64,000 bases of DNA from Calidifontibacillus oryziterrae (GTDB lineage: Bacteria; Bacillota; Bacilli; Bacillales; Bacillaceae_J), in assembly GCF_000331575.1 (NCBI RefSeq), contig NZ_ANOK01000006.1:62001-126000 (forward strand), given 5' to 3'. The notes below the pieces were generated by a model. That model searched no databases. It was not told where the DNA came from and was given only the letters and a program-made list of their open reading frames with translations. The translations under genes were made by a program, and so were the position numbers. Of the stretch, positions 46,176 to 55,772 are shown piece after piece. Each line of letters starts with the position of its first letter. The first letter of the stretch is position 1.

Positions 46176-47996
46176 ATGGTGGAAGAGAAAAAGCCGAAGT
46201 CTTTACCAAAGCGTAGTGAAATTGATTCTGAGTATACATGGCGGTTAGAAGATGTTTTTTCATCTGATGAGGAGTGGGAGAAGGAGTTTAATGAGGTAAA
46301 GGCAGTGCTTCCAACTATCGATCAATATAGAGGGAAACTAACTGAATCTGCTGATAGTCTATATAAGGCATTAGAAAGCCAATATGATATTTCTAGAAGG
46401 CTAGGAATTTTATATACTTATGCACATATGCGCTATGATCAGGATACAACTAATAATTTTTATCAAGGTCTAAATGATCGGGCGACGAATTTATTAACTG
46501 AGGCAGGGAGTGCTTTTTCGTATATTGATCCCGAGATTTTGTCTGCAGAGGAAGAGAAAATTAAATCGTTTATTGAACAACATGAGGGCTTAAAGCTTTA
46601 TGAGCATATTTTGGATGAGCTAAATCGCGGCAGACCACACATCTTATCTGCCAATGAAGAAGCATTGCTTGCTCAAGTTTCTGAAGTTACAGGTAACTCG
46701 AGCAATACATTTGGAATGCTAAACAACGCAGACCTAAAATTTCCGACAATCAAGGATGAAAATGGTGAAGAGGTTGAGATTACCCATGGCCGATATATTC
46801 GTTTTCTTGAAAGTGACGATCGCCGTGTTCGTCAAGACGCTTTTAAAGCGGTTTATGAAACGTATGGCAAATTTAAAAATACTTTCTCAAGCACGTTGAG
46901 TGGTACAGTTAAAAAAGATAATTTCTATGCAAAAGTACGTAAATATAAATCAGCTCGTGAAGCAGCACTTGATAGTAATAACATTCCTGAAAGTGTATAC
47001 GATACTTTAGTTGATACAATAAACGACCATCTTCATTTATTGCAGCGTTATGTGGCTTTACGGAAAAAAGTACTTGGTGTTGAAGAACTACATATGTACG
47101 ACCTTTATACACCGTTAGTTAAAGACGTGAAAATGGAAATTCCTTATGAACAGGCAACTCATATCGTGAAAAAAGGTTTAGCTCCCCTAGGAGAGGAATA
47201 TCAAAACATTTTACAAGAGGCATACGATAACCGTTGGATTGATGTTTATGAAAATCAAGGGAAACGAAGCGGTGCTTATTCTTCTGGGACATATGGCACA
47301 AATCCTTATGTATTGATGAACTGGCAGGATAATGTAAACAACTTATTTACATTAGCGCATGAGTTAGGTCATTCCGTTCATAGCTATTATACGAGAAAGA
47401 CGCAACCTTATCCGTATGCGAATTATTCCATTTTCGTTGCTGAAGTTGCTTCAACGTGCAATGAGGCTTTATTAAATGATTACTTGTTAAAAACCGAAGA
47501 TGATAAGCAAAAGAAACTTTATATTTTGAATCATTACTTGGAGGGTTTCCGTGGCACAGTGTTCAGGCAAACAATGTTTGCTGAATTTGAACATATGATT
47601 CATGAAAAAGCACGTGAGGGGGAGCCTTTAACTGCAGAGCTACTTACAAAGCTATATTATGATTTAAATAAAAAGTATTTTGGCAGCAAAGATATCATAA
47701 TTGATGAGGAAATCGGTTTGGAATGGTCGAGAATTCCACATTTTTATTACAACTACTATGTTTACCAATACGCAACTGGATTTAGTGCGGCGGCAGCGTT
47801 AGCTAAACAAATTTTAGAAGAAGGAAAGCCAGCTGTAGATCGTTATATTGATTTCTTGAAAGCTGGAAGCTCCGATTATCCAATTGAAGTTTTAAAACGC
47901 GCTGGTGTCGATATGACATCTAGTGAACCAATCAAACAAGCATTGATGGTATTTGAAGAAAAGTTAACCGAAATGGAACAGTTGTTGAATGCATAA
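46176..47996 (+). CDS. pepF: Oligoendopeptidase F
   Basis: PepF is a cytoplasmic M3 zinc metallopeptidase that cleaves short peptides; the B. subtilis homologue is yjbG. The 606-residue protein has the zinc motif HELGHS with H395, E396 and H399, and the downstream Glu-containing FVAEVASTCNEALL. AGGTTT after TTGGAGG lies about 9 nt before ATG 46176; an in-frame ATG at 46137 would add residues encoded by the ribosome-site region. It could process peptides imported by Opp. Confidence 0.93.
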   Translation: MVEEKKPKSLPKRSEIDSEYTWRLEDVFSSDEEWEKEFNEVKAVLPTIDQYRGKLTESADSLYKALESQYDISRRLGILYTYAHMRYDQDTTNNFYQGLNDRATNLLTEAGSAFSYIDPEILSAEEEKIKSFIEQHEGLKLYEHILDELNRGRPHILSANEEALLAQVSEVTGNSSNTFGMLNNADLKFPTIKDENGEEVEITHGRYIRFLESDDRRVRQDAFKAVYETYGKFKNTFSSTLSGTVKKDNFYAKVRKYKSAREAALDSNNIPESVYDTLVDTINDHLHLLQRYVALRKKVLGVEELHMYDLYTPLVKDVKMEIPYEQATHIVKKGLAPLGEEYQNILQEAYDNRWIDVYENQGKRSGAYSSGTYGTNPYVLMNWQDNVNNLFTLAHELGHSVHSYYTRKTQPYPYANYSIFVAEVASTCNEALLNDYLLKTEDDKQKKLYILNHYLEGFRGTVFRQTMFAEFEHMIHEKAREGEPLTAELLTKLYYDLNKKYFGSKDIIIDEEIGLEWSRIPHFYYNYYVYQYATGFSAAAALAKQILEEGKPAVDRYIDFLKAGSSDYPIEVLKRAGVDMTSSEPIKQALMVFEEKLTEMEQLLNA

Positions 47997-48024
47997 TTTA
48001 AAAAAGAAGCAAACTTAAAGTTTT

Positions 48025-48053
48025 GAAGCGAACCTTGCGTTCGCTTCTTTTTC
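48025..48053. terminator. pepF terminator
   Basis: GAAGCGAAC (48025-48033) pairs with GTTCGCTTC (48039-48047), then TTTTTCC. It lies just before the stop of the leftward small gene. Confidence 0.85.
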
Positions 48054-48059
48054 CATCTA

Positions 48060-48254
48060 TTATTGCTTGACCACCTTATGTTTTGCCCCACGAAATCGAT
48101 TACGATTGTTCCAGCTGTGTACTGTAAATAATATCGATAAAAACATCGGAATTATTGTAAAAATAAGTGGAACAATTCTCATTAGGCCTAGTAGGTAAAA
48201 TACAAAAGAAAAAATGATTAGAATAATTCCAACACCAATAAAATATCTGTACAT
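48060..48254 (-). CDS. Small two-helix membrane protein, possibly Rex-controlled
   Basis: A 64-residue protein with two hydrophobic helices (about 4-25 and 27-46) and a basic tail WNNRNRFRGAKHKVVKQ, so the C-terminus is probably cytoplasmic. A strong AGGAGG 8 nt before the ATG supports translation. A promoter 170 nt upstream has a Rex-like operator across its -35. I do not recognise the family; the redox-type promoter is the main clue to its role. Confidence 0.65.
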   Translation of the reverse strand: MYRYFIGVGIILIIFSFVFYLLGLMRIVPLIFTIIPMFLSILFTVHSWNNRNRFRGAKHKVVKQ

Positions 48255-48425
48255 ATAAGTATCCTCCTAGGTAGATAGTAAGTCTTTTTCCCTGAAAAAT
48301 AATTATTACTATATATATTTTTATTACATAAAAAGATGTTGAACAAAATGTGTCGATTGATGTTGAAGAAAGTGACAGTTTTGTGAAAAACGTAACATAG
48401 AGATTGTCAGACAACTGCAATATTG

Positions 48426-48454
48426 ATAATATATGTTTGTAAAGTTAATCACAA
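48426..48454 (-). promoter_or_regulatory. Promoter with Rex-like operator upstream of the small membrane gene
   Basis: On the minus strand TTGTGATTAACTTTACAA (48437-48454) matches the Rex consensus TTGTGAAN4TTCACAA with one mismatch per half-site. Its TTGTGA is also a -35, 17 nt from a TATTAT -10 at 48426-48431. Start would be near 48419, giving a ~165-nt leader. Confidence 0.55.
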
Positions 48455-48516
48455 ACAAACATAACCCCTTTGTTTGACCGTGAAACTTTCTCCCACCCCC
48501 CTGTCGAATGAGACAT

Positions 48517-48553
48517 AAAAAGAAGGTTAGGTATCCCGCCTAACCTTCTTTTT
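48517..48553 (-). terminator. spxH terminator
   Basis: A perfect 15-bp stem, AAAAAGAAGGTTAGG with its complement (48517-48531 and 48539-48553), with T-run when read leftward. Confidence 0.9.
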
Positions 48554-48604
48554 ATTAACTCTTGATTATTCTAGTATCCTCTGATAAAACTAGAAGTTTA
48601 CTTT

Positions 48605-49486
48605 TCATTCGCCAAGATATCTCCAAAACGTACCATATTTTACAGGTACACGTTCTACGCTTTGCTTTAATAATAGCTTTTTCATTTGCTTTTCAACTTC
48701 TTGGCAGGATATGTTATAGACCACGGCAATTTCTTTTGTCGCAACAAATTTAAAATAAGATAAAAACTCTTCAATCGGGGGTGGTGTGTTAGCATTTAGC
48801 TTTCTCTGTAATATTTCTGATAAAACTTGAACATAGATTTCATACGGATAAGATCCCGTAAGTTTAATCCCTTCTTCTTCAACATTAATATTATTAAAAA
48901 ATACTAAAGTGGGACTTTCCTCAACATCCATTTCCCTAGTTATTTTTAGATCACATTGAAAAGCTTTTGCAGCCGTTTCCGAGTGAAGATCACTCTTAAA
49001 TTCATGTATATCTAACATTGTTTCTTTTGCAAGTTGTATTAATACATCTTCCTTCGTTATGTTTTGTTTATCAAGAAAAAGCCATTCTTGAAGTTTCCTT
49101 AAAAATTTCAACCCAGATTTTTTTCCTTGCAGTTCAGCTGCTTTTACGGCAATTGATGCAGCGTAAGGTGTAGATAAAGGATCCTCGAACCAGACATCAC
49201 CATCACAAGACATCCCAGACCGGCTAGCAGTACGTTCCCATACTTTGGCAATTTCAGATGGAGCAGTCTTTGTTATGTTTAAAGAAGTTAATCGACCAGT
49301 AAGAACGTGACGGATGCTAAATTTGTCTCCATATTCGATTAATAGTTTTTTAAGAATAGGCTCTAATGCCCAACAGTCTGGGTAAAGCGGGTCTATAAAT
49401 ACATAAATCTCGATAGGTTTTGTAAAAAGGTTTTTCCAGCCGATCTTCCCAGATTCGTTGCCGGTATCATAACCGTTCAGAACCAT
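48605..49486 (-). CDS. spxH: SpxH/YjbH, ClpXP adaptor for Spx, with degenerate CxxC
   Basis: YjbH presents Spx to ClpXP. The 293-residue protein is a DsbA-like thioredoxin fold: [19 protein letters not shown] near residue 25, then [28 protein letters not shown] and a C-terminal HTH-like part. In B. subtilis the active-site-like motif is CPECW; here it is YPDCW, so the first cysteine is lost. The His-rich, zinc-binding N-terminus of the B. subtilis protein also seems absent. Start ATG 49486 follows AAAGGAG; upstream in-frame ATG (49552) is not well placed. Confidence 0.85.
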   Translation of the reverse strand: MVLNGYDTGNESGKIGWKNLFTKPIEIYVFIDPLYPDCWALEPILKKLLIEYGDKFSIRHVLTGRLTSLNITKTAPSEIAKVWERTASRSGMSCDGDVWFEDPLSTPYAASIAVKAAELQGKKSGLKFLRKLQEWLFLDKQNITKEDVLIQLAKETMLDIHEFKSDLHSETAAKAFQCDLKITREMDVEESPTLVFFNNINVEEEGIKLTGSYPYEIYVQVLSEILQRKLNANTPPPIEEFLSYFKFVATKEIAVVYNISCQEVEKQMKKLLLKQSVERVPVKYGTFWRYLGE

Positions 49487-49633
49487 GAGTATCTCCTTTC
49501 TAAAGACGCATATTATACTATTTATTTTAACAACCTTAAAATAGGGGGGCAAATAAAGTGCTTATGAAGATTTTTCCACATAAAAAGAAAAACATACCCC
49601 TTTTAGAAGGCATGCCCTTCGGAAATATTTAGT

Positions 49634-50275
49634 TTATGCGTAAAAGGAATCCGTAACCTTTTTAACATAGTTTTGCGTTTCTTTGAATGGTGGAATTCCA
49701 TTATATTTATCTACATTCCCAGGACCCGCGTTATATGCAGCTAAGGCTAGCTTTAGGTCACCATTATACTTGTCCAACATTTTTTTTAAATATTTTGTTC
49801 CGGCTTCAATGTTTTCCTTTGGGTCGTAAACATCTTCTACGCCTAGCCATTTTGCTGTAGCAGGCATTAACTGCATTAATCCCGCTGCACCTGCATGGCT
49901 TTTTGCTTTTGGATCAAAATTCGATTCATGTTTAATAACAGCACGAATAAGATTGGCATCGACGTCATATTTTTTTGCCGCTAATTCAATGATATCATCG
50001 TAGTTTGATGATTGGTTTGTTTTATTTGGAATTGGTAATGTATACTTTGTAATATTAAAGCCAGGCTGTAAAGCCTGCAGTTCCTTTATCGCTAAATTAG
50101 CTGGTGTTGACGTTGGTTCGGATGTGGTGAGACTTTGCAGTTTTGCAATCTCTAAAGCTAATAGTTCAGAAAAAGGATCATCAATAGATGAACTTGAAGA
50201 GCTATTAGTTTGATTGAAACTACGCAATGCTTGTATTTCCATTAATGTTTTTAGATGATCTGCAGTCAATTTCAT
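49634..50275 (-). CDS. yjbJ: Lytic transglycosylase (YjbJ/CwlQ-like)
   Basis: A 213-residue SLT-family peptidoglycan lyase. The catalytic region is [18 protein letters not shown] (E near 122) followed by [20 protein letters not shown] and the C-terminal [12 protein letters not shown]. The first 100 residues are Ser/Thr-rich without a classic signal peptide, as in B. subtilis CwlQ. It probably cleaves glycan chains during envelope assembly. GGGGGACG precedes the ATG. Between spxH and yjbK as in B. subtilis. Confidence 0.88.
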   Translation of the reverse strand: MKLTADHLKTLMEIQALRSFNQTNSSSSSSIDDPFSELLALEIAKLQSLTTSEPTSTPANLAIKELQALQPGFNITKYTLPIPNKTNQSSNYDDIIELAAKKYDVDANLIRAVIKHESNFDPKAKSHAGAAGLMQLMPATAKWLGVEDVYDPKENIEAGTKYLKKMLDKYNGDLKLALAAYNAGPGNVDKYNGIPPFKETQNYVKKVTDSFYA

Positions 50276-50320
50276 AATTCATACGTCCCCCAATAATATC
50301 TTTCCCATTAAAGATAGGGC

Positions 50321-50917
50321 TTAGGATCTCGGTAATTGATTATTCTTTAGTTTAAAGAACCGTGCTATTTTATTATCAGTCGATTTTATTATTATATCAT
50401 ATTCGCCTAAAAGCTGAATGAATCTTTGTTTTCCTTTAATTGCATCCTTTACTTCATATTCTAGCTCATAATCTTCATGACCAAGATAAGAACTATGATC
50501 TAAAATAAGGAGATTATCTTCATGCTCAAGTTCTACTCTATCTGTTTTTAATGAACCTAAATATACGATATCATCTAAGTCAATCCCTAAATTTTTAATA
50601 GCATTTGTTACTTCACCTTTAAATAATTGTAGGGATTCTCCAGCTACTAATGACAAAGCTTGGTTTTCGGTCATCTGTTGGTGTGTTTCTAGTATCCCGG
50701 CTGAATGTGGTTGTTTCAATGTAAGGGTGTAAATCCCTTGTTTTTTTCTGATTCTCAAAGCAGAACCTTTAGCTTTTAGTGAAAAATTTAATGTGTCAAA
50801 ATAATAGTTATAATGAGTAATAAAATCTCGTTGGTTAATATGAAACTCTTTTATTAAGCGTTCAAATTCTTCTTTCGTAAGTAAATTTTTATATTCTATT
50901 TCTATTTCTTGAGTCAT
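50321..50917 (-). CDS. yjbK: CYTH domain protein YjbK
   Basis: A 198-residue CYTH (triphosphate tunnel metalloenzyme) protein: EIEYKNLLTKEEF matches the EXEXK N-terminal metal motif, followed by YFDT, LRIRKKQG, TLKQP and the acidic ELEYEVKD strand. Family members hydrolyse or form triphosphates, perhaps inorganic triphosphate here. Its divergent neighbour yjbM makes (p)ppGpp. ATG 50917; the ribosome site AGTTTT is weak. B. subtilis has yjbL between yjbK and yjbM; it is absent here. Confidence 0.9.
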   Translation of the reverse strand: MTQEIEIEYKNLLTKEEFERLIKEFHINQRDFITHYNYYFDTLNFSLKAKGSALRIRKKQGIYTLTLKQPHSAGILETHQQMTENQALSLVAGESLQLFKGEVTNAIKNLGIDLDDIVYLGSLKTDRVELEHEDNLLILDHSSYLGHEDYELEYEVKDAIKGKQRFIQLLGEYDIIIKSTDNKIARFFKLKNNQLPRS

Positions 50918-51074
50918 ATTTTATAAAACTCCCAAAAATTGAAATTTATAACATCTATTATTATGCAGGAAAATGCTTTTAAAATCAATCAACTAAAAAG
51001 GAAGGAATTTCTGTGGTAAACTAGTATTTAAATAAAGGAAGTAGAAGAATATATTTTGGTGGTGACGGTAGTAT

Positions 51075-51698
51075 ATGCAAGATTGGAAACTATTTTTAGC
51101 ACCTTATTCACAAGCGGTTGAAGAACTTAAAATAAAGTTAAAAGGGATTAGGGAACAATATAAAATTCAATCTATCCACTCTCCGATTGAATATATCACG
51201 GGTCGAGTAAAACCAATACATAGCATTATAGAAAAAGCAAAAAGAAAAAATATTTCACTTGATGATATAGAAGAAAACTTATATGATATTGCTGGTGTTC
51301 GCATGGTGTGCCAGTTTAAGGACGATATTGACTATGTAATTCATTTGCTTCGAAAAAGGAAAGATTTTGAAATTGTAGAAGAGCGAGATTACATCCACCA
51401 TAAAAAAGACAGCGGCTACCGTTCCTATCATATTGTCATACGTTATCCGGTAGAAACAATAAATGGTACAAAACATATTTTCGTTGAAATCCAAATTAGA
51501 ACGCTTGCGATGAATTTCTGGGCTACAATTGAGCATTCATTAAACTATAAATATCATGGACAAATTCCAAAAGATATCCAGAATCGACTTCTGCGAGCAT
51601 CAGAAGCTGCGTCACAGCTTGATGAAGAAATGTCTATCATTCGTGAAGAGGTTCAAGAGGCACAAAGGATTTTTTTGCATAAAGAAGAAAACGAATGA
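51075..51698 (+). CDS. yjbM: Small alarmone synthetase YjbM (RelQ/SasB type)
   Basis: YjbM synthesises ppGpp/pppGpp from GTP/GDP and ATP without a hydrolase domain. The 207-residue protein has RelA_SpoT synthetase motifs: YITGRVKPIHSIIEKAKRK, DIAGVRMVCQFKDDIDYV, SGYRSYHIVI, FVEIQIRTLAMNFWATIEHSLNYK. Length matches RelQ-type SAS proteins. It starts a rightward run with nadK and rluD (70 and 63 nt gaps). Confidence 0.93.
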   Translation: MQDWKLFLAPYSQAVEELKIKLKGIREQYKIQSIHSPIEYITGRVKPIHSIIEKAKRKNISLDDIEENLYDIAGVRMVCQFKDDIDYVIHLLRKRKDFEIVEERDYIHHKKDSGYRSYHIVIRYPVETINGTKHIFVEIQIRTLAMNFWATIEHSLNYKYHGQIPKDIQNRLLRASEAASQLDEEMSIIREEVQEAQRIFLHKEENE

Positions 51699-51768
51699 TT
51701 ATTGTATACTAATGAAAGATAGAATTATGTACTGACATATTTTATATAGAATAGGAAGTCGATAGAAA

Positions 51769-52569
51769 ATGAAGTTTGCGATCATATCTAGGGGAGATCA
51801 AATCTCTAACTCACTGCAAATGAAAATGAAAAATTACCTCCTCGATTTTGATTTAGTTCATGATGAGCAAGAACCGGATATTGTAATTTCAATCGGTGGA
51901 GATGGAACGTTACTTTATGCATTTCATCAATATATAAACCGACTAGATAAAACCGCGTTTGTTGGTGTTCACACAGGACATCTTGGGTTTTATGCAGATT
52001 GGATGCCTAGTGAGATAGAGAAACTAGTTATTGAAATTGCCAAAACTCCATTTTCTGTTGTCGAGTATCCGATTCTTGAAACAATTGTCCGCCATATTGA
52101 TGGGGGACAGGAAGTTTGTTATTTAGCTTTAAATGAAGCCACAGTCAAGTCGTCCGATGGATCCCTTGTGATTGATGTTGAAGTTAAAGGGCAAAAATTT
52201 GAAACTTTTCGTGGAGACGGCTTATGTATCTCTACTCCTTCGGGTAGTACTGCATATAATAAAGCGTTAGGCGGTGCGATTATCCATCCGTCGATAGAAG
52301 CATTACAGGTAGCAGAAATGGCATCGATTAACAACCGTGTGTTTCGAACAATTGGTTCGCCTTTGATCTTACCTGGACATCATACGTTAATGCTAAAACC
52401 AAAGAAAGAAACAGACTTGCTAATTACTGTTGATCACAAAACTTTTATACATAAGGACGTAAAATCAATTCAATGTCGTGTTGCCGATCAGAAAATTCGT
52501 TTTGCGAGATTCCGACCATTCCCGTTTTGGAAACGAGTACGTGATTCGTTTATAGCTGATCATAATTAA
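51769..52569 (+). CDS. nadK: NAD kinase
   Basis: NadK phosphorylates NAD to NADP. The 266-residue protein has the GGDGT motif ([12 protein letters not shown]45 as catalytic candidate), [14 protein letters not shown] and [25 protein letters not shown]. Corresponds to B. subtilis YjbN/NadF. Directly after its stop a 20-bp sequence is tandemly duplicated before rluD. Confidence 0.95.
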   Translation: MKFAIISRGDQISNSLQMKMKNYLLDFDLVHDEQEPDIVISIGGDGTLLYAFHQYINRLDKTAFVGVHTGHLGFYADWMPSEIEKLVIEIAKTPFSVVEYPILETIVRHIDGGQEVCYLALNEATVKSSDGSLVIDVEVKGQKFETFRGDGLCISTPSGSTAYNKALGGAIIHPSIEALQVAEMASINNRVFRTIGSPLILPGHHTLMLKPKKETDLLITVDHKTFIHKDVKSIQCRVADQKIRFARFRPFPFWKRVRDSFIADHN

Positions 52570-52577
52570 AAGTTCAT

Positions 52578-52621
52578 AATTAAGAAGCGCAATGAAAACT
52601 CAATTAAGAAGCGCAATGAAA
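52578..52621 (+). repeat. 20-bp tandem duplication between nadK and rluD
   Basis: An identical 20-nt unit (AATTAAGAAGCG...) occurs at 52578-52597 and 52602-52621, a 24-nt period. Each contains AAGAAG and an out-of-frame ATGAAA. It occupies the place where the rluD ribosome site should be. Confidence 0.85.
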
Positions 52622-52632
52622 GTTTGTGTAAA

Positions 52633-53526
52633 ATGGATAATTTATTTCAAATTCAACGGGTTATTACAGAGGAACATAATGGTATGCTAATTCGAGAATT
52701 CCTGTTTAAAGAGCTAGGAATTTCAAGGAGGGCATTAACAGATATTAAATTTTCTGGTGGTGACATTCTTATTAATGATAATCATGTCACGGTTCGGGAA
52801 CGACTTAATGTGGGCGATTTGGTAACAGTGAAATTTCCACCCGAACAGCGTAATGAATCAATAATACCAGAAAATATACCTTTAAATATTGTCTATGAGG
52901 ATGAGTATATCCTTGTTATTGATAAAGAGCCTTATATGGCGACGATTCCTTCTAGAGAACATCCCAATCAAACGGTAGCAAATGGATTACAATATTATTA
53001 TGACGAGATTGGGTTAGCGGCAACCATCCATATTGTGAATCGTCTTGACCGAGATACGTCAGGATTGCTAATTGTCGCAAAAAATCGTCATGTTCATCAT
53101 TTGTTCTCTTTAGAGCAAAAACAAGGTACAATCGACCGGCAATATGAGGCAATCGTACACGGAATAATAGAGGAAAAAAATGGGATTATTAACGCGCCAA
53201 TTGGCCGAAAACAAACAAGTATTATTGAGCGAGAGGTTCGAGCAGATGGGCAATTGGCTGTGACACATTATGAAGTAGTTCGAACATTTAATAATAGAAC
53301 ATGGGTGGCATTAAAGCTTGAGACTGGCAGAACCCACCAAATACGTGTCCATATGGCACATATAGGATATCCCTTATTAGGAGATGTTCTATACGGCGGG
53401 ACCCAACAATTAATTACAAGACAAGCCTTACATAGTAAGTCGCTACAGTTTTATCATCCTTTATTGAAGGAGAACGTGCAATTCACAGCACCATTACCTG
53501 AGGATATGCAACTACTTACGATATAA
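52633..53526 (+). CDS. yjbO: RluA/RluD-family pseudouridine synthase
   Basis: Pseudouridylates structured RNA. The 297-residue protein has an N-terminal S4-like domain (to about residue 75) and the catalytic motif NRLDRDTSGLLIVAKN with Asp in RLDRDTSG, then LKLETGRTHQIRVHMAHIGYPLLGD. It matches B. subtilis YjbO. Start is uncertain: ATG 52633 gives MDNLFQIQR but no clear Shine-Dalgarno precedes it, and TTG 52624 is an alternative. A 49-bp repeat starts at its stop codon. Confidence 0.9.
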   Translation: MDNLFQIQRVITEEHNGMLIREFLFKELGISRRALTDIKFSGGDILINDNHVTVRERLNVGDLVTVKFPPEQRNESIIPENIPLNIVYEDEYILVIDKEPYMATIPSREHPNQTVANGLQYYYDEIGLAATIHIVNRLDRDTSGLLIVAKNRHVHHLFSLEQKQGTIDRQYEAIVHGIIEEKNGIINAPIGRKQTSIIEREVRADGQLAVTHYEVVRTFNNRTWVALKLETGRTHQIRVHMAHIGYPLLGDVLYGGTQQLITRQALHSKSLQFYHPLLKENVQFTAPLPEDMQLLTI

Positions 53527-53575
53527 AGGTGCCAGGGGGGTGCCCATAGAGGTGTCCATAGAGGTTCCTGACCCC
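53527..53575 (-). repeat. 49-bp dispersed repeat, copy 2 (inverted)
   Basis: Begins at the nucleotide after the rluD stop codon. Reverse-complement match to 46027-46075 at 47 of 49 positions. Confidence 0.85.
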
Positions 53576-53588
53576 GGCAAAAAATGGA

Positions 53589-53611
53589 AAAAGCGCCGTG
53601 TCGGCGCTTTT
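53589..53611. terminator. Bidirectional terminator rluD/prpE
   Basis: AAAAGCGCCG-TGT-CGGCGCTTTT, a perfect 10-bp stem between the convergent genes. Confidence 0.9.
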
Positions 53612-53612
53612 G

Positions 53613-54353
53613 TTAATCGTTGAAGGATCGGAATTTCTCTGGTACCTTTGGCATTGTGGACGGAACTGAGATTGTCTCCATTTCCGGATAACGAAGGGCT
53701 GTGAGCATCCCGCCAAACACACAGCCTGTATCAATATTCCATGTATTGTTGATCTTCCTTGGCTTTTCAACTGGTGTATGGCCATAGACAATACAAGGAT
53801 CTCCATTATAATCCTTCGCCCAATCTCGTCTTACAGGGGTACCGTCCGGATTTGTTTCACCTGTTATATCACCATATAGGACGAATGTCTTAACCTTTTT
53901 GCTAGTTTTGCCAATATAATCATGGCGAATTCCTGCATGAGCAACCACTAAATTACCGTTATCCATTTGCAGATACAAAGGTGCCTGTTCAAAAAGCTTC
54001 ATAAAATGGGACCTAACTCTTGCTTGACCTTTTGTTGATAGATTTCCATATTCTGCAACAGTTGTTTCAAGGCCATGTGTATGTTGAACGTTACGACCAA
54101 GGAAAAACCGATAAAGCTTGTCGCAATGATTTCCAGGTGTGTAATGTGCTTGTTTTTCTTCGATTACAAGCTTATATACAATTTCTACAACTTCAATTGA
54201 TGCAGGTCCTCGATCAGTCAAATCACCCAAAAACACAAGCTGTCTCCCCTTTGGATGAACAGGAAATCCATTAGTCCAACTATATCCAAGCTCTTGTGTC
54301 AGAGTGATGAATTCATTATAACAACCATGAATATCACCTATTACGTCAAACAT
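53613..54353 (-). CDS. prpE: Bis(5'-nucleosyl)-tetraphosphatase PrpE
   Basis: PrpE is a metallophosphoesterase that hydrolyses Ap4A and in B. subtilis affects spore germination. The 246-residue protein has the family motifs [42 protein letters not shown] and [12 protein letters not shown] 54353 follows GAGGTGG. Convergent with rluD, as in B. subtilis (yjbP). Confidence 0.93.
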   Translation of the reverse strand: MFDVIGDIHGCYNEFITLTQELGYSWTNGFPVHPKGRQLVFLGDLTDRGPASIEVVEIVYKLVIEEKQAHYTPGNHCDKLYRFFLGRNVQHTHGLETTVAEYGNLSTKGQARVRSHFMKLFEQAPLYLQMDNGNLVVAHAGIRHDYIGKTSKKVKTFVLYGDITGETNPDGTPVRRDWAKDYNGDPCIVYGHTPVEKPRKINNTWNIDTGCVFGGMLTALRYPEMETISVPSTMPKVPEKFRSFND

Positions 54354-54454
54354 ATTATGTTACCACCTCACAGAAGTCGACCATATTTCCCTTGTCTCCT
54401 ACGGCATATTCAATTCCATAAGAAGTTGTTAAACGGAAATTTCCGTTATTCTTC

Positions 54455-55639
54455 TTAGTCACTGAACATATATTTTTTCGTTCTAGAACGAACATTTAAG
54501 ACGATACCAATGGCGATCATACTCGTTAACAACGAACTTCCCCCATAGCTTATAAATGGGAGAGTTAACCCTGTAATCGGCATTAATTGTACAGTCATAC
54601 CTATATTTTGAAACACTTGAAACGTAATCATACCAATTACACCTGTACATAAATAACTACCATACGGATCGTGGCTTTCAAGTGCCGTATGAATCATTCT
54701 ATATATTAATAAGAAGTATAAAGAAATTACTATGCTTGCTCCGATGAAGCCAAATTGTTCTCCAATAACCGCAAAAATAAAGTCAGTATGGGCTTCGGGG
54801 AAATAAACTTGGCCGTTCATCAAACCCTTTCCTTCTAGTTGACCGGAACCGATCGCAACTAAAGATTTAATAAGTTGGAACCCATAACTGCTTGCAAACT
54901 CGTGGGGAGCAAGCCAGCCGTAAAAGCGATCCATTTGGTGCTTCTTTAATATATAGGTCAAGATAAAGTCGGGATTTTTAAAATAAATAAACACTAACAC
55001 TCCGATAAACGCAATAACGGTAGATACCATGCCGAATAATACGCGCCACCGAATCCCAGAAACTAAAAGTAGTGAACCGATAATTGCGGCTAAAACAATT
55101 GACGTCCCCAAATCTGGTTGCCGAAGAATTAATGCTAATGGGATGATCGATACACCCAGAAGCTTACCTACTAAATAAAGATCATCCTTCACTGTTCGAT
55201 TTGTTGGATGTATTTCATTATGTTTTGCAATAATTTTGCTTAGTAAAATTATTAAAAAGATTTTCATGAGTTCCGCTGGTTGGAAGTTACCAATAAACGG
55301 AAGATCATACCAGCTTACAGCGCCATTTTTTACCGGAGCAAGGTCCGTACCCTCAAACACTTCAAGTCCAACCAATAGTAAAATCCCCAAGCCATAAAGG
55401 TACCAGGAGAAATTTTTAAAGCGATCAAAATCAATGATCATTGTTACAACAATTGCAACAAAGCCAATTACATACCACTGTATTTGTTTAGCAACAAAAT
55501 TAATATTTTGTAATTTCGCCGGCAAAGATGGTTGAATACTATAGATAGCAATTAAGCTAACAACACCTAGCAAAATAACAATCATAATCAAGGCCACATC
55601 TATTTGTTGATAAGGAGTTTTTTCCTTTTCCATTTCCAT
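54455..55639 (-). CDS. rodA: RodA-type SEDS peptidoglycan glycosyltransferase
   Basis: SEDS proteins polymerise lipid II; RodA does so for rod elongation. The 394-residue protein has about ten helices, the conserved KNGAVSWYDLPFIGNFQPAE (a loop with WxxxP-type residues), GSGQLEGKGL and the C-terminal TGLTLPFISYGGSSLL signature. I prefer RodA to FtsW or SpoVE for its short N-terminus and loop style, but paralogue assignment is tentative. ATG 55639 lies after AAAGGAAT; a further in-frame ATG is at 55657. Confidence 0.85.
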   Translation of the reverse strand: MEMEKEKTPYQQIDVALIMIVILLGVVSLIAIYSIQPSLPAKLQNINFVAKQIQWYVIGFVAIVVTMIIDFDRFKNFSWYLYGLGILLLVGLEVFEGTDLAPVKNGAVSWYDLPFIGNFQPAELMKIFLIILLSKIIAKHNEIHPTNRTVKDDLYLVGKLLGVSIIPLALILRQPDLGTSIVLAAIIGSLLLVSGIRWRVLFGMVSTVIAFIGVLVFIYFKNPDFILTYILKKHQMDRFYGWLAPHEFASSYGFQLIKSLVAIGSGQLEGKGLMNGQVYFPEAHTDFIFAVIGEQFGFIGASIVISLYFLLIYRMIHTALESHDPYGSYLCTGVIGMITFQVFQNIGMTVQLMPITGLTLPFISYGGSSLLTSMIAIGIVLNVRSRTKKYMFSD

Positions 55640-55743
55640 ATGTTTGATTCCTTTCAAGATGATAAAAATAACCTAATGGATTAAATCATATCCTATATAA
55701 TCTTATCGAAATTTTGTACGATTGAAAACCACCAGAATCTGTT

Positions 55744-55772
55744 TGACAAATAATATGTGGCAATTTACGATT
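55744..55772 (+). promoter_or_regulatory. Sigma-A promoter of mgtE
   Basis: -35 TTGACA (55744-55749) and -10 TACGAT (55767-55772) with a 17-nt spacer. No M-box magnesium riboswitch was recognised in the short leader that follows. Confidence 0.6.
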
